Below, piece by piece: positions 34,573 through 47,531 of a stretch of 64,000 bases of DNA (positions within the stretch are counted from its first letter, which is position 1; every line of letters begins with the position of its first letter). The stretch is from Aricia agestis (Eukaryota > Arthropoda > Insecta > Lepidoptera > Lycaenidae). The notes below the pieces were generated by a model that was not told the DNA's origin, did not search any database, and saw only the letters and a list, made by a program, of their open reading frames with translations. The position numbers and the translations under genes are program-made. Location of the stretch: NCBI RefSeq assembly GCF_905147365.1, contig NC_056408.1, forward strand, positions 6,510,001-6,574,000, given 5' to 3'.

Positions 34573-35031
34573 TAGGGGTGACCCCAGCAGGTATGACCTT
34601 TCTAGTCAAGGAGTTGTCTGAAATGCTCTTACTGTATTCCCTTTACTTTAGTTTAAGAAAAAAAAAATGACTCTTATAGAGACACATACTATTATAGACC
34701 TCTTGGTAACTCTTAGAATAATAAAAATTATCCAACTTTTTATGAGTTTGAAGTGATATACAATCTTTTTAAACTTGTCATAGAACTTGCCATAGTTTGA
34801 TGAAAATACAATTTTCATCAAACTGTGTCAGGAAAAAAGATTCATTAAAAACCATAAAACGTAGAGCCTCGTGACATTGTAGATATTCGTTATCAAAGTA
34901 ATTACAGCCAGATATTACTTTGGACAATCCATTACGCCTGTCACAATGATTAGATTAGGCAATGAATTATATTATTTTCTATATCTACTGTCCTACTCGT
35001 AAGTTGAAGAAAGTATTTAGATTGTCCTTGA
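34573..35031. other. AT-rich spacer with one hairpin
   Basis: Exact 14-bp arms AGTTTGATGAAAAT / ATTTTCATCAAACT at 34794-34824 around ACA. Nothing else is supported. Confidence 0.5.
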
Positions 35032-35321
35032 ATGCTGTTTGTTGTCCGCTTATCTCGCTACGTAAAGACGGGTAAAAACTTTTCCAGACTATTTGAGACG
35101 AAACACGAGATCTTAACAGTGAGACGTGAAAGTACTGCAGGTTCAAGCCATCCGAGACTTTTTGCTATCATCGGTCAGTTCACGCGAAACAGTAAAGTAT
35201 ACCCGAAGAAATTGATTTCTAGGCAAAAGCAGTTGACAGACTCACGTCGTTTGGTCGGCTTATGTCAATTTAGTATTAGCTGTGGTCGGTCGGATAGGTT
35301 TGACTTAACGTGACCAAGGTA
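35032..35321 (+). other. GC-richer island with one open frame, possible 5' exon
   Basis: This stretch is richer in C, G and CpG than its flanks and lacks transposon ends. It holds an open frame of 93 codons (35032-35313) that I do not recognise. A TCAGTTCACGCG word near 35173 resembles an initiator, and GACCAAG followed by GTACAA at 35313-35326 resembles a splice donor. It may be a leader exon or promoter, or just chance. Confidence 0.2.
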
Positions 35322-35366
35322 CAAAGGTCCGCCATCTGCCTAGGCATCAACTTATCTTTTAGTACA

Positions 35367-35505
35367 TACTGTACTGTCGCACTCAGAGACTAATATTAAT
35401 TACTAAATTTTGTAATTAAATGGATATTATGACATTAGCCCCATGTAATAACTGTAAAACTCTTAATTTAATAACAGTAAAGTAATTAATATTTTATTTT
35501 AGGAA
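35367..35505. mobile_element. Decayed MITE fragment (ACTGTCGCACTCAGAGAC)
   Basis: Starts with the same 18-mer found at 12911 and has AATATTAATTACTA / AGTAATTAATATT inverted words. The ends are not both preserved. Confidence 0.4.
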
Positions 35506-36044
35506 GTGTAACGCTAATTGACACTTTAATACTTTAACTCCCAAGCAGCCACACGCGGCCGCGATAACAATGGATATTATTGTGTCTGGTTTTTCCACGA
35601 TCGAAGGATTAAGTTTGAAAAATCGATTTAAATTAATTATCCCGTTCGCATAGTGCCAAAATCAACTTCATCTAAACCAATTTATTCTATTACCATCACT
35701 ACCGTGTTCCCTGAAAATCCAATATCCATAAATACATTTCAATGCCCTTTCATTATCTGGTTACCTTACCTTACCTGGCCAGTAAGAGCAAACTAAGGGA
35801 AGTGTGACCTTATGAATTTCATGAGCCCAGGAAAACGGGGCAAGGAAAACTTTTAGTCCACTAATGAATTTCTTAAAATACATATTTTATTACTTATAAT
35901 GTTTTAATGTTTTGTTGCAGATTTTCGTCATATTCACTTACGTTAAAATAATGATTATTTTCAAATAACAAATAATTTAAAAAACTTGCCTAAAACAAGA
36001 CAGCTTATTTTTAACAACTTGTACTTCAAGAAAAACAATATCAG
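35506..36044. other. AT-rich spacer
   Basis: Nothing supported. Confidence 0.4.
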
Positions 36045-36202
36045 CCCTAGTAGACAAGTGGCAAGCGATTATTATAGTAAACGCTAACAAAATGTATGCG
36101 ATTTGACATAAGCCATCGCTTTGCTAGCGAACACTAATGTCAAATCCCATAATTTTTATGGCGTTGGCGTTTACGATAATCGCTTGCCGCTTGTCTAGGC
36201 CC
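36045..36202. mobile_element. MITE, 158 bp, TCAG-flanked
   Basis: Arms ACAAGTGGCAAGCGATTAT and ATAATCGCTTGCCGCTTGT are inverse copies. TCAG lies at 36041-36044 and 36203-36206. The interior has mirrored ATTTGACATAAG / CTAATGTCAAAT words. Confidence 0.7.
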
Positions 36203-36206
36203 TCAG

Positions 36207-37213
36207 TTCAACAGATATACTTACTTAATATAATAATACACTCCGTAGATACACATCCTCATAATATAAGTCTAAGCAAATTTTGATAATAAATTATGTG
36301 GAAACTTAACATGGTATCTACATTAATTACGACTTTATAATGTTAATGAATCAATTTAATTGCGAGTGTATTTCTCTGTTCCTTTCTCTATGAACGTATA
36401 CGACTGTAGTGTGTAGAGGGTGTTTCCTTTGCGTTTGTTATGATAATGTTATGAAATAAGATTTAAGGAGTTTTCATTATATTGTTCTGTTTGTTTTAGG
36501 TTCGGGTCACACTAAAATGCGATGAGACGAGGCGAGACGAGATACAAAATTGAAAATATAATATGCGTCTTGTTTTATGACATGTGTCTTGTTTCGGTGT
36601 GACTGACCTTTTATGCAATAAAACTGATTTCACCAACCACCTCCTACTCCTAATTTAAGTGTCCTCTAGACTACTACTCATAGGTTGTCTTTTCTTATTA
36701 TTAAACCAATGATTATAATATGCCTTATCGCCTAAGGACGAGGTGTTTAATTCCTCAGCTGTCAGGCAGACAATATTTCCAGGAAAGTATCACCCCATAT
36801 AAAGGAACTCATACAGGCAGCAATAAATACAACCTTCCACACACCTGAGCTTCGCGGTCACATAAAATATCCCTTAATTCCTCCGAATTACCTCCAACTT
36901 GCCTTACAAATATCGTAACAGATTAACAATAATGCTATAATTTCAAATATTTTGTAATTTCTCCCTAACGAGGGTAAAGCTAAGGAGATTAGCGTTGAAA
37001 GTTGAGTCAAAAAGACGAAGAGTTTTAATTATTGTCTTTAAACTAATAGTAAGTAGATCAAAATATTGTGTTATAATATGAGACATAGCTTATTTCCTAA
37101 CACCTTTAATAATATCATGTAATATTTCAGCTGAATTTAGGTTATTCTAATGGCAAATGCTTTACGATATTTATCATGATAAACGATCGTAATCCAGTAA
37201 GATTACTTGCCAT
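36207..37213. other. AT-rich spacer
   Basis: A pair GGTTCGGGTCACACTAAAAT (36499) and CGGTGTGACTGACC (36596) may be the ends of a decayed MITE. No gene is supported. Confidence 0.35.
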
Positions 37214-37216
37214 TTA

Positions 37217-37383
37217 GCCGAAACTTTTTCGTATTCGCTTCGTTATAGAATCGCCGATCAAAATGTATGGAATTGACATAAGACGAGTCGAACGTCAACG
37301 TCATTAACAAACGCTTATGTCAATTCCATACATTATTTATCATCGGCGATTCTATAACGAAGCGAAAACGAAAAGATTTTGGC
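37217..37383. mobile_element. MITE, 167 bp
   Basis: Arms GCCGAAACTTTTTCG and its inverse CGAAAAGATTTTGGC, then TTCGCTTCGTTATAGAATCG mirrored exactly. The flanks are TTA (37214-37216) and TCA (37384-37386), so the duplication is a mutated trinucleotide. The centre has ATTGACATAAG/CTTATGTCAAT, as in the 36045 element. Confidence 0.75.
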
Positions 37384-37446
37384 TCACCCCCCTTATTACG
37401 CTCTAACTTCCCATCGCCGCCGTTTTCCTCTTGTATCGCTCTATAG

Positions 37447-37627
37447 CAGTGGTTCCCAAACTTATTTTGTCTACTGCCCACTTCGAGAACAAATTTAATG
37501 CATCCAGATAAAATCACCCCCCGAGCCTCTACACAACGCCTCTATTTTTGTTCTGAGTCCCACACCGCCCCCCTTTAGACCTTCAGCGCCCACAAGTGGG
37601 CGTTATCGCCCACTTTGGAAAAGGCTG
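37447..37627. mobile_element. hAT-type MITE (family 1), 181 bp
   Basis: Starts CAGTGGTTCCCAAACTTATT and ends CCACTTTGGAAAAGGCTG. The perfect 8-bp duplication CTCTATAG lies at 37439-37446 and 37628-37635. It is the closest copy to the one at 68-239. Confidence 0.92.
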
Positions 37628-37635
37628 CTCTATAG

Positions 37636-40549
37636 CTTGATTTTATTCATTTACTAGTTACTTTTTTGTGATATTTTAAAATATGAATTGTATTTATTTT
37701 TACACCAGGTTATGAAAGAATGATTCAGAATCACTCTGTATTTCCAACTCGATTTGGCCGAGCTAGAAAATAGCGTCTTTCAGAATTCTAGCAAGTCCTG
37801 TCAATACTAATAACCATAAACTTAACAGTTGATATTAAATTATATTTGCCAACTGAAATCAATACTTGATTATTATATGGCGCCAATACTCGGTCTCATT
37901 CGAATAATAAATTCTATTTTAATCCTACTATGTTATTCAATAATTCAATCATTTTTTTATTTTCTAGGGCGTAATTTGAATATTTAGCATTTAATAGTAC
38001 CTAAATATCGGTCTAACGAAACCTACATTACAACTTGAATTACTTGATTTTGCGGACTTTATGATCTTAATTTATTTTAAGATTTACTTATTTCAATCTG
38101 GGTTATTCCGAGCCATTTCATTTAAAAACGAAGATCGAAATTGAAATTATCATAATTATTTAAACCCACGATTAACTAGACAGACTTTTGCCCTGATTCA
38201 GTAATTTTTTTTTCAAAAAAGTTTTGCGAGTTGCCGTGTAGACGTGGTTTAAACCATAACTATAAATCATCATAATTAGATTTCCTCTCTCTTTTATATT
38301 TCCTTTGTTTTGATAGTTGGCAAACGAGAAGACGATCACCTGATGCACTTGTGGAATATCCACATTCCTTACCCATCATCCGTATCGGACATCTGCATTT
38401 CCAGAAACATTGCAGGTGTGCTGCCTATTTAGGATTTATCCAATCGAGTGATCAAATGCAAATTAGCCACTTTTTGTCATTCACATACCTACTTCTAATT
38501 GTAGGCAATATTCCGTAGCTAAGTCTAAATAGGGAGGTAAGGAAACCATGTCACTGTTAAGTGTGGATACAAAATAGATTTTGACATGATGTAAAATTAA
38601 TCGCATCGCATCGTATCTGCGACAAAATTCATAATAAAAATGACATTACGATGCGATGGCGAATTCGCAGTTTTGTGTGGCAGCCCTCATTAAAAAAGTA
38701 TAGTGAAACCCGATCCAAGATTAGCCAATATTAACAAACCCTTTAAATATTAGTATAGTTAAGTATTAAATCGCACTTTCGACACCTCGGGCTACCGGGC
38801 CGAGATAACTAATATTTATGGTCATAGATAAAAGAACTTGTTCCTCCATTATCCTTAATAAGTGAGGATTAGTGGGGTGAGGTTTGAGGCCGCCTCATAA
38901 ATTTGAGGAAGACGGCCTTTTATAATGGTCTTCATTATCTTACGGTTTGCCGGCGTAGTGATGTTCTTGTAATTAGTTTTCCATCGATATATTTTAGAAT
39001 TCATGTTTTGATTATCGACATCATAAAGATATTATTTTGTTACGATTGGTAGAGCCAAAATTGTGCAAAATAATTTTAAAATACATTAATTATTAACTAT
39101 AACTTCGTGTTCAAATGTTTATACTAATTATAAATTTAACAACTTTACAAATTACTGTAATAATCCCTAACTTAGAAATCTTGAATATTGCAGTTTTTAA
39201 ACTTGGCATTTTAATAAGTTTATTTTAGGTAAAAATGTACTTATAAGAATAGCAATTTTCAAGGTTCCAAGTGGTTCCAAGTCACAAATCAATGTCTCAA
39301 AACTATTTTACGTTCATAAAATTTAAATTAATATACATAATTTAATTTTTTTTTTTTTAGGATATCGATACAATACATCGACATCAACGCCACATCCCTA
39401 CGTATGTATATTCTGATAAAGTGTGTTTTACGGGTCGTATATTTGAGGATGTTAATTGGAGATACGGTTAGTACAGCTAATCAGTTCTATAAATAGTTTA
39501 TTGTGTGTTATCGCCCTAATCGCATCTCGCAGCTCACCGCTAATGGTGTGTTCACGCCTTAGAAGAGCCTAGTGCTTCTATACAGCCAATTCTAACAACC
39601 TTGTATTGTACAGTTAAATATTGTTTTGTGTGAATCACATACAAGTCATAACCTTTTTTTATTAAATTAGTAAATAAATAACATTCCAATATTCATTATA
39701 ATTTATGCGCGTTGTAAAGTAACCTACAATCTACATTAACCAACAACACACTTGGAAAAGATGCTTTACAATCATAAAAAATAGATTTAATAATCTAAAT
39801 ATCAATGCGTTACCTAAACAAAATAAACTATAGAAAATACTATATGATGACTTTTCTAACTCGAAGCAAGAAGCGGGGGGATCAAACATTGCCACAAAAG
39901 CACCAATCAACCATAACATGTACTATTATTTACTGGTATCAATAAATTATATGTCAGCCATTTTTTGAATTTATGTATGTACGTGCCTTCTCCTCTTATT
40001 ACGAGTAGCCAATTACGAAAATGAATAAAGAGGACTCCGTGCCAACTTCCTGGCATCCCCTATCCGGCGTGCCATTTATTTTTATCCGTCTAATGAGGAC
40101 TGACAATCGTTTCAAGGGGATACTCTATCGATTTCTGTGCTCTGAAGTTTATTATAATTTATAGTTGGTCTTCTTAAAGGTACTTATGTCAGATATGCCA
40201 GTAAGAGTTTCTGCCTTCTCATAAATAATCGAAGTGAAGTGAATAATAATCGAAGTGTACTCGTCGACTATAAAAATATATTATATAACAACAGAAAAGC
40301 TTACTGCTTTTCTGTTTTTTCTTCTTCTTTTTAAGTAGTTTAAGTAACATTTCTTGGTTGTTGAAAAGAACAAATTTTTGACTGTTTTTTAAACTTTCTA
40401 AAGAAAATATCAAAAATATAAAGTTACTCCACTTATTTTTTTAATTAAACGTTTCTATGTCTTTACAGGATTTGTTGAGATCGTGATTATGATATAATAA
40501 TAGTGGCATCTAACCACTGACATAATATACTGATGTAATATCTTCTTCT
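37636..40549. other. AT-rich spacer with a decayed retroposon piece
   Basis: GGCAAACGAGAAGACGATCA then CTGATGCAC and GCAGGTGTGCTGCC at 38318-38425 look like a very diverged relative of the 7251 element. A near-palindromic GCATCGCATCGTATCTGCG block lies near 38603. I see no supported gene in this stretch. Confidence 0.4.
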
Positions 40550-40779
40550 TCTTAATTTATATAACTCAAAGGTAACTGACTGACTGACATAGTGATCTAT
40601 CAACGCACATCCCAAACCACTGGACGGATTGGACTGAAATTTGCTGGTAGATGTCATGACGTAGGCATCCGCTAAGAAAGGAGTTGTAAATTCCACCCCT
40701 ACGGGGATAACAAAGGGGATGAAAGATTTTATATAATAATAGTACTTCTAAACGCGTGCGAAGCCACGGGCAAAGATAG
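40550..40779 (+). mobile_element. Helitron-like element E
   Basis: Starts TCTTAATTTATATAACTCAA, has GACTGACTGACATAGTGATC and CCCAAACCACTGGACGGATT, and ends GCGTGCGAAGCCACGGGC then AAAGATAG followed by T. It is the plus-strand partner of 18421-18655. Confidence 0.75.
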
Positions 40780-40807
40780 TTGAACTATTATTAGTTATAT
40801 TAAACAC

Positions 40808-40975
40808 TCCAAAATTCGTTTATCATGCGGGCGCTGTATCTACATTTTTCTGGGATATCCTATGTCCTTTCTCGGGACTCCAAGTATTTCGGTATTCAGG
40901 TAAAATCGGTTCAGTTGTTTTTTGCATGAAGACAGAAATACAGACACACCTCCGCGCTTATAATATTAGTATGGA
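40808..40975 (-). mobile_element. Helitron-like element B, 3'-truncated
   Basis: Minus-strand start TCCATACTAATATTATAAGC, then the conserved CTGAACCGATTTTACCTGAA block; the CTAG end is missing. Confidence 0.65.
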
Positions 40976-41410
40976 TAATGATAATATCAGTATGCATTAG
41001 GAGAATACAGCGTTTGTAGCAACATTTTCTCAAATCCAGCAATTTCGTTATCCTCATATTAATTATTAGAAGCGCACCAAACGCGGAAATTCGATAAATC
41101 TTACATCAACACGACCCGGAAAATGCGATTACATCTCATCGAATTAGCCACTTCGATATCTCGCACTCTGAACGAAATCTTATTTCCGCTGAAGTGAGTG
41201 CTGTATGAGATTTATTGAAAATCATTTTTATCACATCTAAAGTCTTCTCATGTGATTTGTTATGATTATTATTTGATTGATTAAATCTTTATTTAGCTTA
41301 TAATATTATGTGAAATATGTATATTATGGCACATGACTTAATGAACCTAATTTTTTCTGAACGTAGGTGATTAGGCACATAGGTGCCTCTTAATTTTTAC
41401 ACAGCGTTTA

Positions 41411-41960
41411 TCCTACTAATATTATAAAGGCGAAAGTTTGTTTGGATGTATGGATGTATGGATGTCTGGATGTGTGGATGTTTGGATGTTTGTTACTCTT
41501 TCACGCAAAAACTACTGAACAGATTTTAATAAAACTGTACAATAATATAGCTTATACATCAGAATAACACAAAGGCTACAATTTTAACCGACTTTCAAAA
41601 TGGGGGAGGTGTTATGTTTGTTTTCTTATGTTCAACGATTACTCCGCCGTTTGTTAACCGTTTTTTTAAATTTTTCTTTTGGTATATACGGTATCATCCC
41701 GATTTGGTATTATATTCACAAAAGTGGTGATCTGATGAAGGATCCATAAGTAATCGAGGGAACTCCTCAAAATTTATAGGGAAACATGTGGTGACTTCGG
41801 TTTCGTGAGAAGTATTCTAAGCATATGCTACCAACAAGTAAGATTTTGCACCGAGGTATACCTACCTGGTATACCGTTGTTCCGAAGGTGCTGAGAGAAC
41901 TCCTGATTCTTTATAAATACAAGTTTGGGAGTTTCGGGGTTGTTTTAAGAACGGAAAGCA
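41411..41960 (+). mobile_element. Helitron-like element with (GGATGTNT)n and repeat F interior
   Basis: Starts TCCTACTAATATTATAAAGG after an A, then six GGATGTNT units (41451-41492), TCTTTCACGCAAAAACTACTG, TTTTAACCGACTTTCAAAAT and TACTCCGCCGTTTGTTAACC, then AAAGTGGTGATCTGATGAAG and CTGAGAGAACTCCTGATTC. The 3' end is not defined. It is the most complete copy of repeat F in the window. Confidence 0.6.
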
Positions 41961-41981
41961 TATGATACTATGCAAATTATA

Positions 41982-42004
41982 TTCATCATCATCATCATCA
42001 TCAC
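41982..42004. repeat. (ATC)n simple repeat
   Basis: Six ATC units. Confidence 0.9.
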
Positions 42005-42057
42005 TACCATATTATACCATGCATCGTCCCATGGTTATCAAGCGATAATTGAAAAAA

Positions 42058-42414
42058 TCTATACTTACCTAATATTATAAACCTGAAGAGTATGTTTGCT
42101 TAAACGCGTTAATCTCAGGAACTATAGGTCCGATTTAAAAACTTATTTCAGTGTAAGATAGCTCATTTATCGAGTAAGGCTATTACATTATCACGTTAAG
42201 ACTAATACGTCCGAAGTAACTCAGGAAAATGTAAGAAAAACGGGGTAAATATTAGAAATTACGAACTACTAGAGCAATTTTTATGGCAATATTTGGCACA
42301 GATATAGAGTAGACCAAGTGAAGAGAGTAGGGACTAATGCTATTTTTTATAGGAAAATGTACGGTTTCCATAAAATTCCTAATTCATGCGGGCGAAGCCG
42401 CGCGGGACATCTAT
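42058..42414 (+). mobile_element. Helitron-like element H
   Basis: Starts TCTATACTTACCTAATATTA, then GAACTATAGGTCCGATTT and CGAACTACTAGAGCAATTTT, ending in the hairpin GCGGGCGAAGCCGC plus CATCTAT (CTAG mutated) before T. A better-preserved copy lies at 58134-58487. Confidence 0.8.
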
Positions 42415-44389
42415 TCTGTAATAATTAATTAGTCTACGTGCATAAATTTAGCTCCTTAGTTTATTTTTAATTTCTGCTATCTTCCATTTTAGTAGGTATC
42501 TTTTTTTCAAAACGATAAAAGTATCTAGCTCTCTAGCGGAACTCTTGAAACTTTTTAAAGCATGTATTGTTTATTTTGAGCCAAATTAAAGTGTATTCTT
42601 TCTTGCGAGCTGGGAGTCGAGCGCAAATACGAACGTCTAGTGTCTAGACAGCTTAACAGACAATCCCCGCACACAACCTCCTCAAAATGTTTATTTACTA
42701 CACTATAAGCCTTTGAAAAGTAAAACCACTCTATTTTGTTTGAGTCTGCGGCTTAAATTGAAAGTTTTTTTATTCATCACCACTCACTAAGTCAGCGCGA
42801 ATTTCTTAAAAATATTGGATAAATTTTATTTTGACATATCCTGCATTTTTTGTATTGTGTTTTTAATTAGTATTATATTGTTTGAATGAATGCAGTCATA
42901 ATACATAATATTCAATTCTCATTTAAATTACGACCTAAATACCTGTTGATCCCATCTTATATAAAAGCAATCAATACTATTATGACAATTAAAAGCAGGT
43001 ACAAGGTATCGGAGACAAAAACTGAACAATGCGATGTCATTCACCTGTCTGTTCCTATTGTACCATCAGTCCGCTGTAATTTACGACCCCGCATGTTCCA
43101 CCACAGCAATATGTCAAACACATCCGCCAGGGCGAGCCACAGTTACGTCACCTACAGATATTTGTCAAAACTCAACTGACAGGGAAACATTTGCACCCAA
43201 ATCACCACAATTATTGGATAATCAACCTTAGTAACGAAGACAGAAAGGCTACGGGTTTTTGATTAGAGTCTCCATGAATATATTCCCGTATTCTCTGAAT
43301 ATTGTGATATGTATTAGACTGTCAGGCGTGGTCGCAGGGGATATAGGAAGTGGTGAAATTTATTGCCAAGCTTTTAATGTGCGTGCGAATATTTCTAATG
43401 GAAATTAAGCTGTTTGACACTTTTGTTTGGAATAATTTGTTACTATTAAATCTGAATTCATAAATTATTGCTGTTGTGTTTCTGTTTATTTAAAATGTTA
43501 GATTGGTAGATAAATTAACTGCAAATGCCTCATTAGTTTCATAGAATTTTGCTGTTGCTCAATAGTTTCATAGAAAAACGGATGCTGATATTCCTAGAAT
43601 ATCAGCATCGGTTAAGTTTATTTGCACCTTACCTCTACCATAAGTTGCTGATTTATGTATAAAATACTAGGAACGCAAATATTAATATTTTCTGTAGGGC
43701 GATCTGTTAAATGCCAATATTTAGGTATTCGCCTTAACGCCTTAATTTGTTTTACGTCTGTAAAATAGTCATGCACGAGCGCATTTATCGCAGGTAATTC
43801 GAAATTTAAACAGATTCAAAAATCGACTGCATCGTCGCAATTGGATCACGTACTTAGTCTATCTTCCACCTTACTCTGTACCCCTGAGGGTGCGAAGGTA
43901 ATTTACGATCTGCGATAAGGAGCGGGGCTCTATCGATTTCCTTTTGGTTTTTCTCCGCCTTTTTTGCGCTGCAAATCGACTATTACGGACTATTATCGAC
44001 CAAGATTATCGTAGAATGGCATTAACGGCTCTTGCCTGGAGGTAATTAGATAAAACGGTGGGGTAATAGAGATTGTCACGTGGATAAAAAAGAAATAAGG
44101 TCTTATAGAAGGAGAGACAAATGGAATTATCGCATTGAATAGTTTTAAAGTGTTGTAATCATTGCTAACTAGAGATCGCCCAATGCGCGAATTTCGACCT
44201 TAGTTTCAACGACATTAGGACTAACCTATATTTTGTAAAAAAATATTGACTTTATCATATTTTTTTTCAACTCTTCTCCTCTGGGCTGATCTCAGCTGAT
44301 CTCAGACTGGCCGTGTAAGCATTGTCTAATAGAATCTAAGATTTAATTTAAAAAAAAACTATAATCCATTTTCAATTTGTCAACTTGTT
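42415..44389. other. Spacer with one hairpin
   Basis: At 43581-43609 exact 13-bp arms GATGCTGATATTC / GAATATCAGCATC surround CTA. A frame at 43034-43231 is rich in Thr, Pro and Cys but has only a weak acceptor-like sequence. A solo MITE end (GTGTAAGCATTGTCTAA) lies near 44314. Confidence 0.35.
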
Positions 44390-44668
44390 GTCAACAGACT
44401 TCAACCATAAATAAAAGAGTATAATTCGTATGTATAGGCTTGTCACTCAAAAATCTGTCATCTTTCCTAGAGTGTGTGTTGTAGTGTGTGTAATGTTTTA
44501 TTTTGTTAAAAAAAATGTATGATAAAAGGATAATTTCCAAATAATATTAGCTCGATGCACTCCTTCACCATATAAACTATAACTGTGTAAAATTTCATGC
44601 ACCTACGTTTCCCCATTTTTTGTAAAAAGGGTTACAAAGTTTTTCTCTCACGTATTAATATATAGAGA
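44390..44668 (-). mobile_element. Possible Helitron-like 5' part
   Basis: Minus-strand start TCTCTATATATTAATACGTG after an A, then AACCCTTTTTACAAAAAATG and TGCATGAAATTTTACACAGT. The 3' end could not be found. Confidence 0.4.
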
Positions 44669-46101
44669 TGATAGGAAACAGTGTTGCAAAAGCAGGGTTA
44701 AGTACATTAACTCTTTTGTTTCATAACTTTTTCTAGCATTAACAATTACAGCATCCTTATTAAGAAAGTAAACGGCACGTGCAGCACTTTCATCCAAATT
44801 ATCTTCACTTCTAATATAATAACAATAGTCTTGCGTTTAAAAAGAGCATTCCCTGCACCTGGCGTTAGTTTTATAGCTAAAGAGAGATTGCTAGGAGACT
44901 ATGAGACTCCGTCTGTAATATAACGATGAATTTCTGAGTACACCTCGTAAAGTTCTTGAAAGATCTCAATTGCTTTCAGAGTCCAATCTGTATACCATGG
45001 TATACATAAAATGCTTTTGGATAGTTTTGAATTCCATCCAAACTAAATGTCTTGTCAAGTTTTTTTCTAGTATCAAACAAGGACGAATAATTATACAACA
45101 TCAATTTTATCACGTCTATAATCATTATAACAAAATTATCTTATTAGACAGACAAGAATAATAATAAAGAGAGCTCTCAATTCTTGAAAGAAAAGGATTC
45201 TTAGAGATTTTTCACTAACCGGCTCATTTTCTACATGGCGATGAGAGCATGGATAAATATCTTCAAAGATTTCGCTTAGATTCAATTTAAGATGAAGGGA
45301 TTTTAAAAATAGCTTTAAATTTACTGCAACTTCATTAGAGTAGAAAGCAAACACAACTCAGAATGAAACTACTAAAACCTGTACTTAGTGTACTAACACT
45401 AATATTATAAAATATGTGAAAATATCTCTTTGCAAAGTACAAATCACATGTTTAATTTCAAATACATATAGATGAAAATTGATAGGAAATATTTAGTTCC
45501 CTGGAATAGGACAAATTTAGAGTTTTTTTAACAACAAAACGCACCCACAGACTTGCGTGCCACAATATCTATGTTGTTTAATTTAATCAATATAATATGA
45601 TATTGCTAAAACAGTAGTGACTGACAATAAATCACGCTGTCAAAAAACCACTGAAAACAACAAATTAATCAAAAGTTTAATTTAAATCGGTAAGCCCGGA
45701 CAAAGGGATACAACACAAGAAGCGGATTTTCAGTTACAGAACGCCAAACAATGGTTTTTGTCCGGACAAAAACCGTCCATTTCCTGAAACCATTTCACAG
45801 TTTCCGTTCAGAAATTATTGTAACTAACCCCCATTATTTACTTTAAGCAGCTTTTGCCGTCAACTTCGCTAATCCTATTACTTTAAACGAGCATTTCTTG
45901 TACATAAATATGGTATGGTATTTTTTTGGCTGCCCCGACTGCTGTAACTGAAAAATATGGTAAATTAGGCAAAGAGTTTAAATAATATGATATTCTTATC
46001 AAGCATATAATGCTTTCTACATTATTTGCCATTGATGTCAGGTCACGTGACGCCCCGATTAGTAACATTTACGAAAAATAACTATATCTATACCTAAATA
46101 A
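44669..46101. other. AT-rich spacer with small palindromes
   Basis: Perfect palindromes GTATACCATGGTATAC (44989-45004) and a 22-bp one, GGTTTTTGTCC plus its inverse, at 45753-45774. No gene is supported. Confidence 0.45.
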
Positions 46102-46187
46102 TCCATTCAAATATTATAAAGGCGAAAGTTTGTCTGTCTGTCTGACTTGTTACCTCGTCACGCCCAAACCGCTGAACCGATTTTGCT
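46102..46187 (+). mobile_element. Helitron-like element B, truncated
   Basis: 5' end TCCATTCAAATATTATAAAG, three TGTC units, and CCGCTGAACCGATTTTGCTG, then unrelated sequence. Confidence 0.6.
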
Positions 46188-46390
46188 GGGTACAGACATA
46201 CTTTTGAAGCTCACGAAGCGATGAAACGAATTTTAATTGAGTTATTACCAAACCTGTCTTATTTGCTATACGCTGAAAAGAAATAGACATAACAGAAGAT
46301 ACATAATATTAAAAACTTCGTCGGGCTACCTGTTACAATTTTGAATAGATAATTTTAAAAAGCATCCCGTCGACTGATCGCGAAGAAATG

Positions 46391-46541
46391 TTAAATAAAT
46401 AAAAACTGTTTTATTTCTGAATAAATTTGAACCAAATGTTCTCAGAAAGTCTACATGGTGCCTACCACCGGTTCGGGAACTAGCCCCGGCGAGAAGAACC
46501 GGCGTAAGAAACTCGCACGGGGCTACCTTTTACCAAAAAAG
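46391..46541 (-). mobile_element. Retroposon 3' end, reverse copy
   Basis: Reverse of the 26327 element: GTGCCTACCACCGGTTCGGG, GGCGAGAAGAACCGGCG, AAGAAACTCGCACGGGGC. The tail here is AAATAAATAAAA-like rather than TTTGA units. Confidence 0.6.
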
Positions 46542-47192
46542 TGGAAAATAACAATAATAGCTTAAGCTAATCTACGTTAGGTCCTAGCATCTGGCAAACG
46601 AACTCATCCATATTCACTATATATATATTATGGTAGGGTTGTTGCATTTATTTTGAGTAAATTATTATCCAAACTTACTACTTACTTAAAGTAAGTGTAT
46701 ATAAATCATCTGTTGCTGAAGACTGGTGTGTAATTTGTGCATCCTTGGGTACGAGCAGCACCTAGTATTTAAAGCCTTACGAACGCTGGTAGCTCATAAA
46801 CTTGATCATATTTCTCAGTGAACACAAAACTGTCAGCCCTACGCGCGCCGTCGTGTTTTATTCTGATTGAAATTCAAAAGATCGTGTTTTAGACGAGATG
46901 AGATTTGTCCCCAGAGGATATAATTTAGACGGTTTTTGCTATAAACGGCAGCTGGCTACGTGGCGTTTCTCATTACGAGATCTCCGGTTGATGCCGATGT
47001 TTGATAAACAGCCACTTATCAGTAGCTCGAGGCGTGATCGGCCCAGGCAATATAAATTTTATTACACCGAGTCCATCAGAAATCTTAAGGGACTAACTCC
47101 CGTTTTATGTTATTACAGGGCGTCGCGATTCGCGCTCGTGTTGTTAACCATTGGAGCGTAGAGACTTTAGGGACACGAAAAATTATAAGGAA
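46542..47192. other. Spacer, GC-richer after 46790
   Basis: An 87-codon frame at 46898-47161 ends after TTTTATGTTATTACAGG, which resembles a splice acceptor. I do not recognise the peptide and do not call a gene. Confidence 0.25.
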
Positions 47193-47398
47193 CTAGATGA
47201 CGCCCGGAATTCCGTTGCGCCAAAACTTTTTTATCGCGCGGGAACCGTACATTTTCCCGGGACAAAAAGTATCTTATGTCCTTTCGTGGGTCTCAAAGTA
47301 TCTCCATACCAAATTTCAGCTAAATCGGTTCAGCGGTTTAGTCAGACAGACAGACTCACTTTCGCATAATAATATTAGTTTTATAATATTAGTATGGA
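47193..47398 (-). mobile_element. Helitron-like element B
   Basis: Minus-strand start TCCATACTAATATTATAAAA, with a duplicated AATATTA stretch, (TGTC)n, and 3' end GGGCGTCATCTAG before T. It has the most complete AATTCCGTTGCGCC block of the family here. Confidence 0.78.
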
Positions 47399-47531
47399 TA
47401 AGCAATGCACGTTAACGGTTCTGTCTATATTATTGCGCGTTGAAACTGACTGTCAGTCGCTGATTGTGAGCGGGCTCATTGGTTCAATAGTAGCGTAACG
47501 TTTTTTCGGTAAGGTGTGAAATAATAAAATC

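Noticed and set aside
43034..43231. Thr/Pro/Cys-rich secreted peptide
   Set aside because: The N-terminus is only weakly hydrophobic and the acceptor-like site upstream is poor; no family is recognised.
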